Shown here one piece after another: positions 16,758-24,757 of a DNA stretch of 64,000 nucleotides. The notes under the pieces are model-generated. The model was not told the origin of the DNA. It saw only the letters and a list, made by a program, of their open reading frames with translations, and did no database searches. The stretch comes from Streptomyces sp. 1331.2 (GTDB lineage Bacteria > Actinomycetota > Actinomycetes > Streptomycetales > Streptomycetaceae). Each line of letters starts with the position of its first letter. Within the stretch, counting starts at the first letter, position 1. The stretch spans positions 930,001 to 994,000 of the forward strand of contig NZ_OBMJ01000001.1 in assembly GCF_900199205.1 (NCBI RefSeq), in the 5' to 3' direction. A program made the position numbers and the translations under genes.

Positions 16758-18239
16758 TCACGTCAGCCGTGGCCGGTTCTTGGCGTACGCCGCCCGCAAC
16801 TCCCGCCCCAGCTCCTCGCGCAGCTCGTCCACCACCGGCAGCCCCCGGTACGCCGCGGTCAGCCGGTACATCTCGCGCAGCCGGTCCCAGGTCCGGTGCG
16901 AGGAGTTCTGGCCGATCAGGTTCATCACCATCTTGGCCTGCAGCTCCGCCGCGTCCGGCTCACCCGTGATCAGGTGCACCGAGGCCAGGGTGATCCGGTC
17001 GAACAGCGCCGACCGCAGCTGCCCGGTGCCCTCCCGCAGGGCGATCACCCGCTCCGCGTGCCTGCGGGCCACCGGCGCCGCGGACCGGTCGTGCTCGGCC
17101 AGCGTGCGCAGCACCAGGGCCTGCATGCCGCGCAGTTCGGCCTCGTCGAAGACCTGCATCCAGGACGGCGGCGGCTCGGGCGACTCCTCGGCGAACAGGT
17201 CCTCGGCCTGGCCGAGCAGCCGGTAGGTGTCCTGGGAGTGCCCGATCGAGGCGTGCGCCCAGGCCTCGACCGTGTTCAGCATGGCGCGCGTTCTGGGCAT
17301 CAGCTCGCCACCGGCCGCCTTGGCCGCCGACATCAGGTCGAGCGCGTCGTCGGCCCGGCCGAGGTGGACCATCTGCCGCGCGGCCCGGGAGATCGCCTCG
17401 CCGGCCCGCGGCCGGTCCCCGGCCTCCTTGGCCGACTCCGCCGCGATCATGAAGTACCGCTGGGCGGTGGGCTCCAGGCCCACGTCGTGCGACATCCAGC
17501 CCGCCAGCACCGCGAGGTTGGCCGCGACCAGCCACAACCGCTGCTCCACGGCGGGAGGATGCCGATGCGTCAACAGGCCGCCGACCTCGTTGAGTTGACC
17601 GACCACCGCCTTGCGCTGCAGTCCGCCGCCGCGGGCCGCGTCCCAGGCCCGGAAGACCTGCACCGAGCGCTCCAGCGACTCCACCTCGTCGAGCCCCACC
17701 GGGCCCGCGTCGTACACGTCCAGCACCGGGCGCGCACCGCTCCCGGCGACCACCTGTCGCGGCCCCGGGACGGAGGCCGCGTAGGCGACCGCGTCCCCGC
17801 CCAACCAGCCCTTCAGCGAGTCGGCGACGACCGCCCCGGCCGTGAGCGCGGCTCCGGCGCCCACCAATCCACGTCGGTTCAGCATGAGGTCCATTCCCGT
17901 GAACTCGGTGAGGACCGCGGCTGTTCGATCCGGCGACCATGGCACTGCTGCGGACGGCTCCGCTCCGGACCTGGTGGGCCGGTGTCGTTCCAGACCGAGG
18001 TCCTCAGTGGTGACGACACGTCCGAGCCGCTCCGTGAACACGGCCGCCAGCACCCTCGGCACCGGATCGCGCGGGATCTCCCCCTGCTCGATCCAACGCC
18101 GTACCCTCGACGTGTCGGTGGACAGGTGCATCTGCCCGATCGCGGCACCCCGACGGTTGACCAGCCGCGCGAGTTCGCCCTTCGACCATCCGGTCAGGAC
18201 GAACAGATCGGCGAGTCGGGTGTTGGGTCCCCTGCTCAA
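16758..18239 (-). CDS. nsdB: NsdB/NsdA-type developmental regulator
   Basis: 493-residue protein like the Streptomyces Nsd regulators, which negatively affect sporulation and antibiotic production. The N-terminus is HTH-like (L-A-D-L-F-V-L-T-G-W-S-K-G-E-L-A-R-L-V-N-R-R then S-T-D-T-S-R-V-R-R-W-I). Then come G-M-D-L-M-L-N-R-R-G-L-V-G-A-G-A-A-L, a twin-Arg-like hydrophobic stretch, and TPR-type helices over residues 240-490 (R-K-A-V-V-G-Q-L-N-E-V-G-G, W-M-S-H-D-V-G-L-E-P-T-A-Q). A TTG start is chosen because it gives M-S-R-G-P-N-T-R-L, where relatives begin, and GGGGGC lies just before it. I favour NsdB over NsdA from recalled sequence text; only alignment would settle it. Confidence 0.82.
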   Translation of the reverse strand: MSRGPNTRLADLFVLTGWSKGELARLVNRRGAAIGQMHLSTDTSRVRRWIEQGEIPRDPVPRVLAAVFTERLGRVVTTEDLGLERHRPTRSGAEPSAAVPWSPDRTAAVLTEFTGMDLMLNRRGLVGAGAALTAGAVVADSLKGWLGGDAVAYAASVPGPRQVVAGSGARPVLDVYDAGPVGLDEVESLERSVQVFRAWDAARGGGLQRKAVVGQLNEVGGLLTHRHPPAVEQRLWLVAANLAVLAGWMSHDVGLEPTAQRYFMIAAESAKEAGDRPRAGEAISRAARQMVHLGRADDALDLMSAAKAAGGELMPRTRAMLNTVEAWAHASIGHSQDTYRLLGQAEDLFAEESPEPPPSWMQVFDEAELRGMQALVLRTLAEHDRSAAPVARRHAERVIALREGTGQLRSALFDRITLASVHLITGEPDAAELQAKMVMNLIGQNSSHRTWDRLREMYRLTAAYRGLPVVDELREELGRELRAAYAKNRPRLT

Positions 18240-18869
18240 TGAAGCCCCCAGGTTCCTCGGCTCCTTCGAGGCTAGAGGCTCCGGCAAGTGCCAGGCGAGC
18301 ATTCGCCACCGTTCGCCAGGGCCCGCCAGACTACTAAGCCAGTGCCCGACGGGTGTGTTGTAGGGGTGCGCCACCTCGCCCCCGGGTCGGGCGGCGTCCC
18401 ACCGGCGTCGGGGCAGTCCCCCGACGGTGTCACGGGACGCTCCCGGTTCTCACCCGAGGGGGTGGCGCGGCCGGGTGGCGCGGGGGCGCCGGGCACGGCC
18501 ACGGCAGTCCGGCCGACCGCATTCCCCAGGGTGCGGACGGCCGGAGCACCGCCGAACAGGGGTTCCTGACCCCGCGTCCGTGCCCGGCGCCCGCGCACCA
18601 CCCGCCGCACCCTCGTACGGCAGTACTGCCGTACGCACCGCAGCACCGCACCACCCGCAGGGCCGCCGTCACCCCAGGAAGCACCCGGCACCGGCCCTCC
18701 CCCGCCCCCGCGGGGGCCACACCCGCCGACGGACCGGAAGGGACCACCCTCAGCCCATGTACTCCTCAGCGACGACCCCCACGCCGACCGCGACCCGCCC
18801 CGCGCTGCGCCCCCCACCGCAGCCGCCGGCCGCCCCGGCCCCAAGCAGGCGCCCCCGGCGAGCCGGCCG
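18240..18869. other. intergenic region with 22-bp perfect palindrome
   Basis: About 630 bp between nsdB and the phosphotransferase without a convincing complete gene. It contains a perfect 22-bp palindrome at 18614-18635 (half CGTACGGCAGT followed by its complement), large for chance and suitable as a dimeric operator. An ATG at 18756 with GGAAGGGA upstream opens a Pro-rich reading frame that could be the displaced N-terminus of the following gene. Confidence 0.6.
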
Positions 18870-19970
18870 GTGGCTCCGCGCGGGGTCGAGGGCCGGGCCA
18901 CGGACGCCCGGGTCGTCCCGGCCGGCCGCACCGCGCTGGGGCTGCGCGGACCCGAGACCGCCCCGCCGGTCGGCGGCCGGCTCCCGCTCGCCCGCCAGGC
19001 CGACGGCCAGGTGCTGCGGGCCCGGCGGCCCGGACAGCCCGTCGGCCCCGAGCGGATCGATCCGGCCGCGCTGCAGACCCCGTCGGTCCGGGCCGCGCTG
19101 GCGAGCGTCGCGCGGATATGTCCCGCGTTCACCCCGCGCCAGGTCCTGCGCGAGGGCAGCCGCCACATCCTGGTGGCGGGCACCATCGGGCGGGCGCCGG
19201 TGGTCGCCAAGTGCCTGGCGCCGCAGGCGGTGCGGAGTGAGTACTTCGAGCAGCTGGTGGCCGACTTCCACCACGAGGTCGCGGTCTACCGGGCGTTCGT
19301 CCGGCACCGGCCGCCGGTGCGGCTGCCCCGGCTGGTCGCGGCCGACCACGACCGCTGCGTGCTGGTCATGGAGCGCGTCCCCGGCCGCCCGGCCGCCCGG
19401 GAGCGCCACCCGGTCAACGCGCCCACCCCGGGCGAGGTGCGGGCGCTGCTCAACACCGTCCGGACGCTCAACCTGTGGCGGCCGCCGACGGACGTCTTCC
19501 AGCCGCGCATGGACTATCAGTTGGAGATCGCCCGCTACCACTCGGTGGGCCAGCTCACCGACCGGGATGCCGGCGACCTGCGCGCCCTGCTGCACGGCCT
19601 GGGCCACACCCCGATGCAGCTCTGCCACGGCGACGCCCTGCTCAGCAACATGCTGCTGGCGCCGTCCGGCCCGGTCCTCGTCGACTGGGAGCAGGCCGGC
19701 TGGTACCTGCCCGGGTACGACCTGGCGGTGCTCTGGAGCGTGCTCTCCGGGGACACCGCGGCGCGCCGTCAGATCAGCCAACTCGCCCAGAGCGGCGGCA
19801 CGCTGGCCCGGGACGCGTTCCTGGTGAACCTGGTGCTGGTGCTCATGCGGGAGATCCGGCTGTACGACGTGCCGGGCGCCGGCGAGGAGCAGCGGATCAT
19901 GATCCGCCGGCTCTACGACGACGCCGCGCTGGCCCGCCGCGCCGTCCGGGCCGCGGTCGGGACGCGCTGA
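18870..19970 (+). CDS. APH-family phosphotransferase
   Basis: 366-residue aminoglycoside-phosphotransferase-like protein kinase fold. The nucleotide Lys is probably in V-V-A-K-C-L-A. The Brenner-type catalytic loop is [13 protein letters not shown] (about residues 251-263) and the metal site is L-V-D-W-E-Q-A-G-W. The C-terminus ([12 protein letters not shown]) is well preserved. Substrate unknown; it need not be an antibiotic-resistance enzyme. The GTG start has no good ribosome site. The Pro-rich frame from ATG 18756 looks like a better N-terminus but lies one base out of frame, so a frameshift near 18842 (a CCCC run) is possible. Confidence 0.72.
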   Translation: MAPRGVEGRATDARVVPAGRTALGLRGPETAPPVGGRLPLARQADGQVLRARRPGQPVGPERIDPAALQTPSVRAALASVARICPAFTPRQVLREGSRHILVAGTIGRAPVVAKCLAPQAVRSEYFEQLVADFHHEVAVYRAFVRHRPPVRLPRLVAADHDRCVLVMERVPGRPAARERHPVNAPTPGEVRALLNTVRTLNLWRPPTDVFQPRMDYQLEIARYHSVGQLTDRDAGDLRALLHGLGHTPMQLCHGDALLSNMLLAPSGPVLVDWEQAGWYLPGYDLAVLWSVLSGDTAARRQISQLAQSGGTLARDAFLVNLVLVLMREIRLYDVPGAGEEQRIMIRRLYDDAALARRAVRAAVGTR

Positions 19971-19992
19971 ACCCCCGGTCCGCACAAGCGGA

Positions 19993-21447
19993 TCACGGCC
20001 GGGCGCCCCGCTCCAGGGCGGCCCGGCCGGCGGCCTCCAGGACCGTCTCCTCCGAGGCCAGGTGGACCCGGCTGCTCAGCACGTCCCGCAAGTAGCGCTC
20101 CAGCGGGTGGCGCCGGCTCAGACCGGGGTTGCCGGTGAGGGCGACGGCCTGCTGGACGGCCGCCGTCGCGGCCCGGGTCGCCAGCAGGTGGGCCGGCCCG
20201 GTCCGGGCGACGGCGTCCGGCTCGCCCCGGTCCACCCGGGGTGCCAGCCCCTCGACCAGTTCCTCGGCGCCGATCAGCTGGGCCTCGATCTCGCCGAGGG
20301 CGCAGCGGTAGCGGGGCAGGGTGCCCAGCGGCTCGGTCAGATTGGCCGGAGTGCGCTGGCTGAGGAAGCGGACCAGCCAGGCCTCGGCGGCCCGGGCGAC
20401 CCCGATCGCCACCGCGGAGAGCGCCAGATCGTGCCAGGCGCGGGAGAGTTCGGCCTCCGACTCGGCCCCGATCCCGTTCCCGGCCCCGTTGCCCGGCTGG
20501 CGGCCGCCGAGGCCGAGCGCGAGCTCGGCGGGCACCCGGACCCGGTCCAGCACCACGTCGTGGCTGGCGCTGGCCCGCAGGCCGAGCTGGTCCCAGGTCG
20601 GGTCGATCTCCAGGCCCTCGCTCTCGCCGCGGACCAGGAAGGTGCCGATCCTCGGCTCCGGCTCGTCGGTCCGCGCGGTCACCGCCATCCAGGCCAGCGC
20701 CTCGGCGCCGGTGCAGTACGTCTTCCGGCCGGTCAGCAGCCAGCCGTCGCCGTCCCGGCGGGCGACCGTCTGCGGCAGCTCGCCCGGCTGCGAACCGGGC
20801 TCCGCTCGCAGCGTGTTGACCAGCGCGGGGCCGCGCCGGGACTCGGTGAGCAGCCGCCGGTACCCGGCCGTCGGCCAGTCGGCGCGGCGGGCCTGCTCGG
20901 CGTGCCGGAGCAGGGTGAAGGCGGTCACCACCGCCACCGAGGCGTCCCCGCGGCCGAGTTGGGACAGCACCCGGACGGTGTCGGCGAGCGTTCCGCCCGG
21001 CCCGCCGTACTTGCGGGAGACGGTGAGGGTGAGCAGGCCGGCCTCGTGGACCGCCTCGATGCCCTGGTACGGGAAGGTCGCGTCGCGGTCGTGCTCCTCG
21101 GCGCGGGCCGCGAGCAGGTCGACCACCCGGGGCAACCCGGCCAGGGCGGTCCCGACGGCCTCGCGCTCGGAGCGGTCGGCGGCATCGTCGGCTGGGACTG
21201 CGGGGACGACTGCGGCCGCGGGATGGTCCGGACCGGGTCGGCTCGAATCGAGTCGGCCTGAATCGGGCCGGGCGGAATCCGGGCGGTCTGCCGCGCTCCG
21301 GCCCGCGTCGGACTGGCCGGAAGTGGACGGCGGCGGTGCGGTCCGGGTCCGGCGGGAGGACGGGCGCCCGCCGGCCGTGCGGTCGCCGACCGCACGGTCC
21401 TCGGGTGAACGGTCGGCGGAGGAGCGGTTGGCGGCGCGGGTCGTCAT
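19993..21447 (-). CDS. acyl-CoA dehydrogenase-like flavoprotein (SfnB/DszC type)
   Basis: 484-residue acyl-CoA-dehydrogenase-fold protein. The catalytic domain spans about residues 95-484: Y-G-G-P-G-G-T-L-A-D-T, F-T-L-L-R-H-A-E, W-L-L-T-G-R-K-T-Y-C-T-G-A, W-D-Q-L-G-L-R-A-S-A-S-H-D-V-V-L, and a C-terminal S-R-R-H-P-L-E-R-Y-L-R-D-V. The helical C-terminus with R-H-P is typical of DszC/SfnB flavin-dependent monooxygenases rather than fatty-acid oxidation enzymes. The first 95 residues are a low-complexity Arg/Asp/Pro/Ser tail with R-P-D-S-x-R repeats. GGAGGC precedes the ATG. A Cys-containing leader peptide upstream points to organosulfur metabolism and sulfur-dependent control. Confidence 0.8.
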   Translation of the reverse strand: MTTRAANRSSADRSPEDRAVGDRTAGGRPSSRRTRTAPPPSTSGQSDAGRSAADRPDSARPDSGRLDSSRPGPDHPAAAVVPAVPADDAADRSEREAVGTALAGLPRVVDLLAARAEEHDRDATFPYQGIEAVHEAGLLTLTVSRKYGGPGGTLADTVRVLSQLGRGDASVAVVTAFTLLRHAEQARRADWPTAGYRRLLTESRRGPALVNTLRAEPGSQPGELPQTVARRDGDGWLLTGRKTYCTGAEALAWMAVTARTDEPEPRIGTFLVRGESEGLEIDPTWDQLGLRASASHDVVLDRVRVPAELALGLGGRQPGNGAGNGIGAESEAELSRAWHDLALSAVAIGVARAAEAWLVRFLSQRTPANLTEPLGTLPRYRCALGEIEAQLIGAEELVEGLAPRVDRGEPDAVARTGPAHLLATRAATAAVQQAVALTGNPGLSRRHPLERYLRDVLSSRVHLASEETVLEAAGRAALERGARP

Positions 21448-21613
21448 GATGCGGTGCCTCCGGGCGGCAGCGTGGGCTCGACGGATGCGGGCGGCACGCC
21501 GTACGGGCGCGCGGTACCGGCTGGCGGCCCCGGAGGTCAGTTCACGGCCCGCCCCCGGGATTCGGCGCCGACCGCAGGAGGTCGGCCGCCCGCCGCCGGG
21601 GGACGGATCCCCC

Positions 21614-21697
21614 TCAGCAGCCCGGACACGCCGCGCTGGCGGTGCGCCGCAGATCGAGGTGTCTACGACGGGTCAGCAGCGGGAGACGGCTCGGCAT
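21614..21697 (-). CDS. putative sulfur/cysteine leader peptide, 27 aa
   Basis: Very small ORF: M-P-S-R-L-P-L-L-T-R-R-R-H-L-D-L-R-R-T-A-S-A-A-C-P-G-C. The block R-R-H-L-D-L-x-R-x-A-S-A-x-C is the hallmark of streptomycete 'putative leader peptides' that I know upstream of sulfur-assimilation and sulfonate genes. The ATG lies 7 nt after a TACAGT -10 box, so the mRNA is probably leaderless. 166 bp of GC-rich, hairpin-prone RNA separate it from the flavoprotein gene. Cys codons just before the stop suggest translation-dependent sensing of cysteine; that mechanism is inferred. Confidence 0.8.
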   Translation of the reverse strand: MPSRLPLLTRRRHLDLRRTASAACPGC

Positions 21698-21704
21698 GTT
21701 CGCG

Positions 21705-21734
21705 ACTGTACGAACCGTTGATCGATACCGTCAA
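21705..21734 (-). promoter_or_regulatory. promoter of the leader-peptide transcript
   Basis: On the minus strand -35 TTGACG (21729-21734), 18-bp spacer, -10 TACAGT (21705-21710). The predicted +1 coincides with the ATG of the leader peptide. Confidence 0.8.
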
Positions 21735-21774
21735 GCAGCGTCCGGCCCCCGGGAGGGCCCCGCGAGGGCGCCGG

Positions 21775-22269
21775 TCAGCCCTGCTGGAACATGTCCGCCG
21801 GGAGCGGCTTCAGCAGCTGATACAGGTCGTCCGAAATCGGTCGGTCCCAGGACGCGATGGTGACCAGGACGCCGTCGCTGCGGCCGAACTGGGCGCAGAA
21901 CACGCGCTCCTCGCTGACCTTGACCTTCTTCACGATCAGCAGGTCGTCCCCGAGCATGACCGGGAAGTCCTCGGCCGAGACGAAGTCGACCGGCTCGTCG
22001 TTCTCCAGCGCCGCGAGCAGCTGCCGCACCTCGAAGGGCACGTCGTCGCCGGTCTCCCGGGCGGGCGAACCCTCGGGGAGGTTGCCGATGAACATCGCCG
22101 GGCCTCTGCCGCCGAACAGGTCGTAGCGCAGGAAAATCCCCTGGCAGGAGCCGTCCGGGCCGGTCATCATGGCCGCACCGAAGTCGCCGGGCCAGTCGCC
22201 CGGGTCCATCGCGAGCACGTCGAAGTCCGGGCCGGCGGGCTGTCCGGAGCGACGGCGGAGAAAAGACAT
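21775..22269 (-). CDS. conserved actinobacterial hypothetical protein
   Basis: 164-residue soluble protein, M-S-F-L-R-R-R-S-G at the start and D-L-Y-Q-L-L-K-P-L-P-A-D-M-F-Q-Q-G at the end. It looks like a conserved streptomycete hypothetical family; I do not know a function. Acidic, mixed alpha/beta, no signal peptide, no membrane span, no catalytic motif. A TACGAT -10-like box lies 6 nt before the ATG and no Shine-Dalgarno is present, so it is likely leaderless. It lies immediately upstream of the leader-peptide promoter but is a separate unit. Confidence 0.75.
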   Translation of the reverse strand: MSFLRRRSGQPAGPDFDVLAMDPGDWPGDFGAAMMTGPDGSCQGIFLRYDLFGGRGPAMFIGNLPEGSPARETGDDVPFEVRQLLAALENDEPVDFVSAEDFPVMLGDDLLIVKKVKVSEERVFCAQFGRSDGVLVTIASWDRPISDDLYQLLKPLPADMFQQG

Positions 22270-22361
22270 GGGAACATCGTACGTGCCCGGCACACCGCGC
22301 TCGCGAGGTGGGTGGGGCGCCGTCGGAGGGCGGCCGGGAGATCGACGCTCAGAGACCAATG

Positions 22362-22391
22362 TTGACTCTGAGCAACCGTCCGGGCTACGTT
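22362..22391 (+). promoter_or_regulatory. strong promoter without a downstream gene
   Basis: -35 TTGACT (22362-22367), 18 bp, -10 TACGTT (22386-22391). Downstream there is no ORF with normal codon bias for at least 500 bp on this strand. Confidence 0.7.
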
Positions 22392-22931
22392 CGGTTCTGC
22401 ACGACAGCCGTTCTGGGTTTCACCCTCCGGGGGGACGGCATGTCGCAACGCGGCCCTACACGCGTATCCCTCACTGTGCACTTTTCGTGCCGAACAGCCG
22501 AGCACCCAGCTTCGTCGTCGCACACAGCACAACACAGAAGCCAACAGTTCCACCCAAAAGCCAGATCCGCGGGGCCCCGGCCCGTCGCTCCCGTGGATCT
22601 GCTCGGGACGCCGCCGCGTGGGGGCGTGCGGGTCCCGAGCGTCGGTGCCGTCTCCGAGTCGCTCTCGGGTTCGGCGCCAGCCTCCCGGCGACTGCCGGCC
22701 CCTCGCGGGGCCGGGACCGGCCGACGCACCCCGGTGCGCAGGGGATGACTGGGAGGATGGCCTGGCAGCGCTGCCGGGCCGCAACAGCAGGCGCCGTGTC
22801 TGGCCGCGTGGGGGCGGTGGGCACGGCGTCTGCCTGTGCTCATACTCTGAGCTGCGTTTGTCTAACAGTCAACAGAAATTCTGACGGGGCACGCTCAATA
22901 GATCATCAGTTGTGATGTTCGGGACCGAAAA
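22392..22931. other. non-coding, lower-GC intergenic stretch
   Basis: About 540 bp without a convincing gene. An ATG at 22440 with GGGGGGAC before it opens a roughly 100-codon frame, but its third positions are near 55% GC and rich in A, unlike genes here. The region is flanked by two promoters pointing into it and closed on the right by a 19-bp terminator. It could encode a small RNA or an antisense pair. Confidence 0.5.
22844..22872 (-). promoter_or_regulatory. minus-strand promoter facing 22362 promoter
   Basis: On the minus strand -35 TTGACT (22867-22872), 17 bp, -10 CAGAGT (22844-22849). The initiation point would be near 22837, inside the non-coding stretch. Confidence 0.55.
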
Positions 22932-22980
22932 TCGCCTGCGGAGCGGCCCCGTGTACCTCCGGGGGCCGCTCCGCAGGCGA
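22932..22980. terminator. 19-bp perfect hairpin terminator
   Basis: Arms of 19 bp beginning TCGCCTGCGGAGC, loop of 11 nt, followed on the minus strand by TTTTCGG. It closes the DUF397 transcript and any plus-strand RNA from 22392. Confidence 0.88.
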
Positions 22981-23021
22981 CTCGGTCGAGCGTGTGGCGG
23001 TGGCTCAGGTGAGCGTCCCGC

Positions 23022-23285
23022 TCAGGTGAGGTCGAACTCGCCGTCCCGGGCGCCGAGCACGAAGGCCCGCCACTCCGCCGGCGTGAAGACCAGGACCGGC
23101 CCGTCCTCCTGGCGGCCGTCCCGCATCCCGATGTAGCCGTCCACGAAGGCGATCTGGACGTCCCCGACCCCCTGGCTGCTGCACAGCCACTCCGCCCCGG
23201 TGAAGTCCACCCTGGGCTTCCCGCTCGGCGCCAGCTCCCGCTGTGCGACGCCGGTCTCCGTACCCGTCCCGCTGTTGGCTGCCAC
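23022..23285 (-). CDS. DUF397 protein
   Basis: 87-residue DUF397 protein. The domain shows V-D-F-T-G-A-E-W-L-C-S-S then V-Q-I-A-F-V-D-G-Y-I-G-M-R-D and V-L-V-F-T-P-A-E-W-R-A-F-V-L-G-A-R-D-G-E-F-D, the family ending. GTG start with GGGAGGAG 8 nt upstream. DUF397 proteins usually follow an XRE-type regulator and act with it in developmental control (BldB-like circuits in Streptomyces). Here no HTH gene is adjacent, so it is an orphan copy. A TAGGCT -10 box lies at 23319-23324. Confidence 0.88.
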   Translation of the reverse strand: MAANSGTGTETGVAQRELAPSGKPRVDFTGAEWLCSSQGVGDVQIAFVDGYIGMRDGRQEDGPVLVFTPAEWRAFVLGARDGEFDLT

Positions 23286-23621
23286 TGACCGATCTCCTCC
23301 CGACGGTGTTCCCGGGCCAGCCTAGTCACACCTCCCGGCCCCGGTCAGCGGGTTGACGAGGACTCCCCCGGCCGGGAACGAGCGCCGCCGGAGGGACGGT
23401 CGAGGCGTGTCCCGACGGCGGGGGCGGCGGGCAGCTGCCAGAGTGCTCGCAGGGCGCCGCCCCGGCCCGGGAGCGTGCCGAGGCCCCGCCCCCGGTCCGT
23501 ACGGAGCCCTTCGCGGCCCCGGACGACCGGGCCGCACCGCCGAGCGCCCCACCCGCCCGACCGGACCTCACCGCACAGACACCACACGGACCCATGACCG
23601 ACCCGCCCAAGGGAGCAGCCG
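23286..23621. other. divergent intergenic region DUF397/dhaM
   Basis: About 335 bp holding the DUF397 promoter (TAGGCT) and the ribosome site of dhaM (AAGGGAGC). I see no extra ORF with a supporting start, and no long palindrome. Confidence 0.5.
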
Positions 23622-24161
23622 ATGAGCCGCCGGGACGGCACCCGCGCCGACGTCATCCCCATCTCCGACGCCCCCTCGGCCCACCCCCCGGCGCCCCGCA
23701 CGCCCACCTCGCCCACCCCGCTGCCCCGGCCGACCCCCGGCCGGCCCGCGGCGCACGGCCGGGTCGGGATCGTCCTGGTCTCGCACAGCCAGGAACTGGC
23801 CACCGCCGTACGGTCCCTGGCGCTCGCATTGACCGGATCCGACGCCCCCTCCCCGGTCGCCGCGACCGGCGGGGACCCGTCGAACGGGCCCGGCATCAGC
23901 GCCGTGCTGGTGGCCGCCGCGACCCGCCGGGTGGACGAGGGCCACGGCGTGGTGGTGCTGGCCGACCTCGGCGGCGCCGTCACCACCGTCCGCGCCCTGC
24001 TCTCCGACGCGGACGAGCACGGCCTGCCGTTCCCGGTCCGGTTCGCCAACGCCCCCTTCGTCGAGGGCGCGGTGGCGGCCGCCGCGACCGCGACGGCGGG
24101 CGGCGACCTGGCCGCCGTGCTGGACGCGGCGGAGGAGGCCTACCGGCAGCACAAGGGCTGA
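23622..24161 (+). CDS. dhaM: DhaM-like PTS EIIA-mannose domain protein
   Basis: 179-residue phosphocarrier of the PTS-dependent dihydroxyacetone kinase. The EIIA-Man fold begins at about residue 47: V-G-I-V-L-V-S-H-S-Q-E-L-A, with phospho-acceptor His55, followed by G-V-V-V-L-A-D-L-G-G-A-V-T-T and F-V-E-G-A-V-A-A-A. GGGAGC lies upstream of the ATG. It has a 45-residue Pro/Thr-rich N-terminal tail. dhaM normally sits with dhaK and dhaL, but here both neighbours are unrelated minus-strand genes, so the kinase subunits must be elsewhere or this copy has another partner. Confidence 0.82.
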   Translation: MSRRDGTRADVIPISDAPSAHPPAPRTPTSPTPLPRPTPGRPAAHGRVGIVLVSHSQELATAVRSLALALTGSDAPSPVAATGGDPSNGPGISAVLVAAATRRVDEGHGVVVLADLGGAVTTVRALLSDADEHGLPFPVRFANAPFVEGAVAAAATATAGGDLAAVLDAAEEAYRQHKG

Positions 24162-24234
24162 CGAGGGCCGGGAGCGGAGTCCGGACGGCGAGGTCCGGGA
24201 ACGGAGTCCGCGCGCGGGGGCCGGCGCGGGCCGG

Positions 24235-24723
24235 TCAGGGGCGCTCCTTGCCCTCCCAGGTGAAGACCGCCGGGCCCTCGCACTCCATCGCGTGCCGCAG
24301 CCGCTCGTGCTCGGTCCCGATCATCGGCGGCAGTTCGTCCAGCGCGAACCAGCCGACCTCCAGCGACTCGTCGTCGTTCACGCGCGCCTCGCCGCCGACC
24401 GCGCGGCAGCGGAAGGTCAGCACCAGGTACTGCGTCACATCGCCGTTCGGGTAGGTCACCTGCGGCGAGACGGTCACCGAGGCGAGCAGCTCGGGCACGA
24501 CCACCACGCCGGTCTCCTCCAGGCACTCGCGCACCACCCCGTCGGCGGGCTGCTCGCCGGGGTCGAGGATGCCGCCGACCGGTGCCCACCGGCCGTCGTC
24601 GACCCGACGGGCGAGCAGCACCCGGTCGTGGTCGTCCAGCACGACGGCGACGACGGCGCTCAGCCAGAGCGGGCGATTGCCCACGAGGGAGCGGAGTTCG
24701 GCGAGGAAGGGGGGAATGGCCAT
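24235..24723 (-). CDS. NUDIX hydrolase
   Basis: 162-residue NUDIX protein. The Nudix box spans about residues 50-73, G-G-I-L-D-P-G-E-Q-P then R-E-C-L-E-E-T-G-V, fully matching GX5EX7REUXEEXGU. N-terminal A-V-V-L-D-D-H-D-R-V-L-L-A-R-R and W-A-P-V-G-G are typical of mutT-like or ADP-ribose-type enzymes; the substrate cannot be read from this. The ATG has no Shine-Dalgarno, but TAGGCT lies 7 nt before it, implying a leaderless transcript. Confidence 0.9.
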   Translation of the reverse strand: MAIPPFLAELRSLVGNRPLWLSAVVAVVLDDHDRVLLARRVDDGRWAPVGGILDPGEQPADGVVRECLEETGVVVVPELLASVTVSPQVTYPNGDVTQYLVLTFRCRAVGGEARVNDDESLEVGWFALDELPPMIGTEHERLRHAMECEGPAVFTWEGKERP

Positions 24724-24757
24724 GTCGCGCAGCCTAGCCGGGTGTCCACGGGCCGGC

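Noticed and set aside
22440-22748. About 100-codon ORF with GGGGGGAC before the ATG
   Set aside because: GC at third positions near 55% and no recognisable sequence; not called as a gene.
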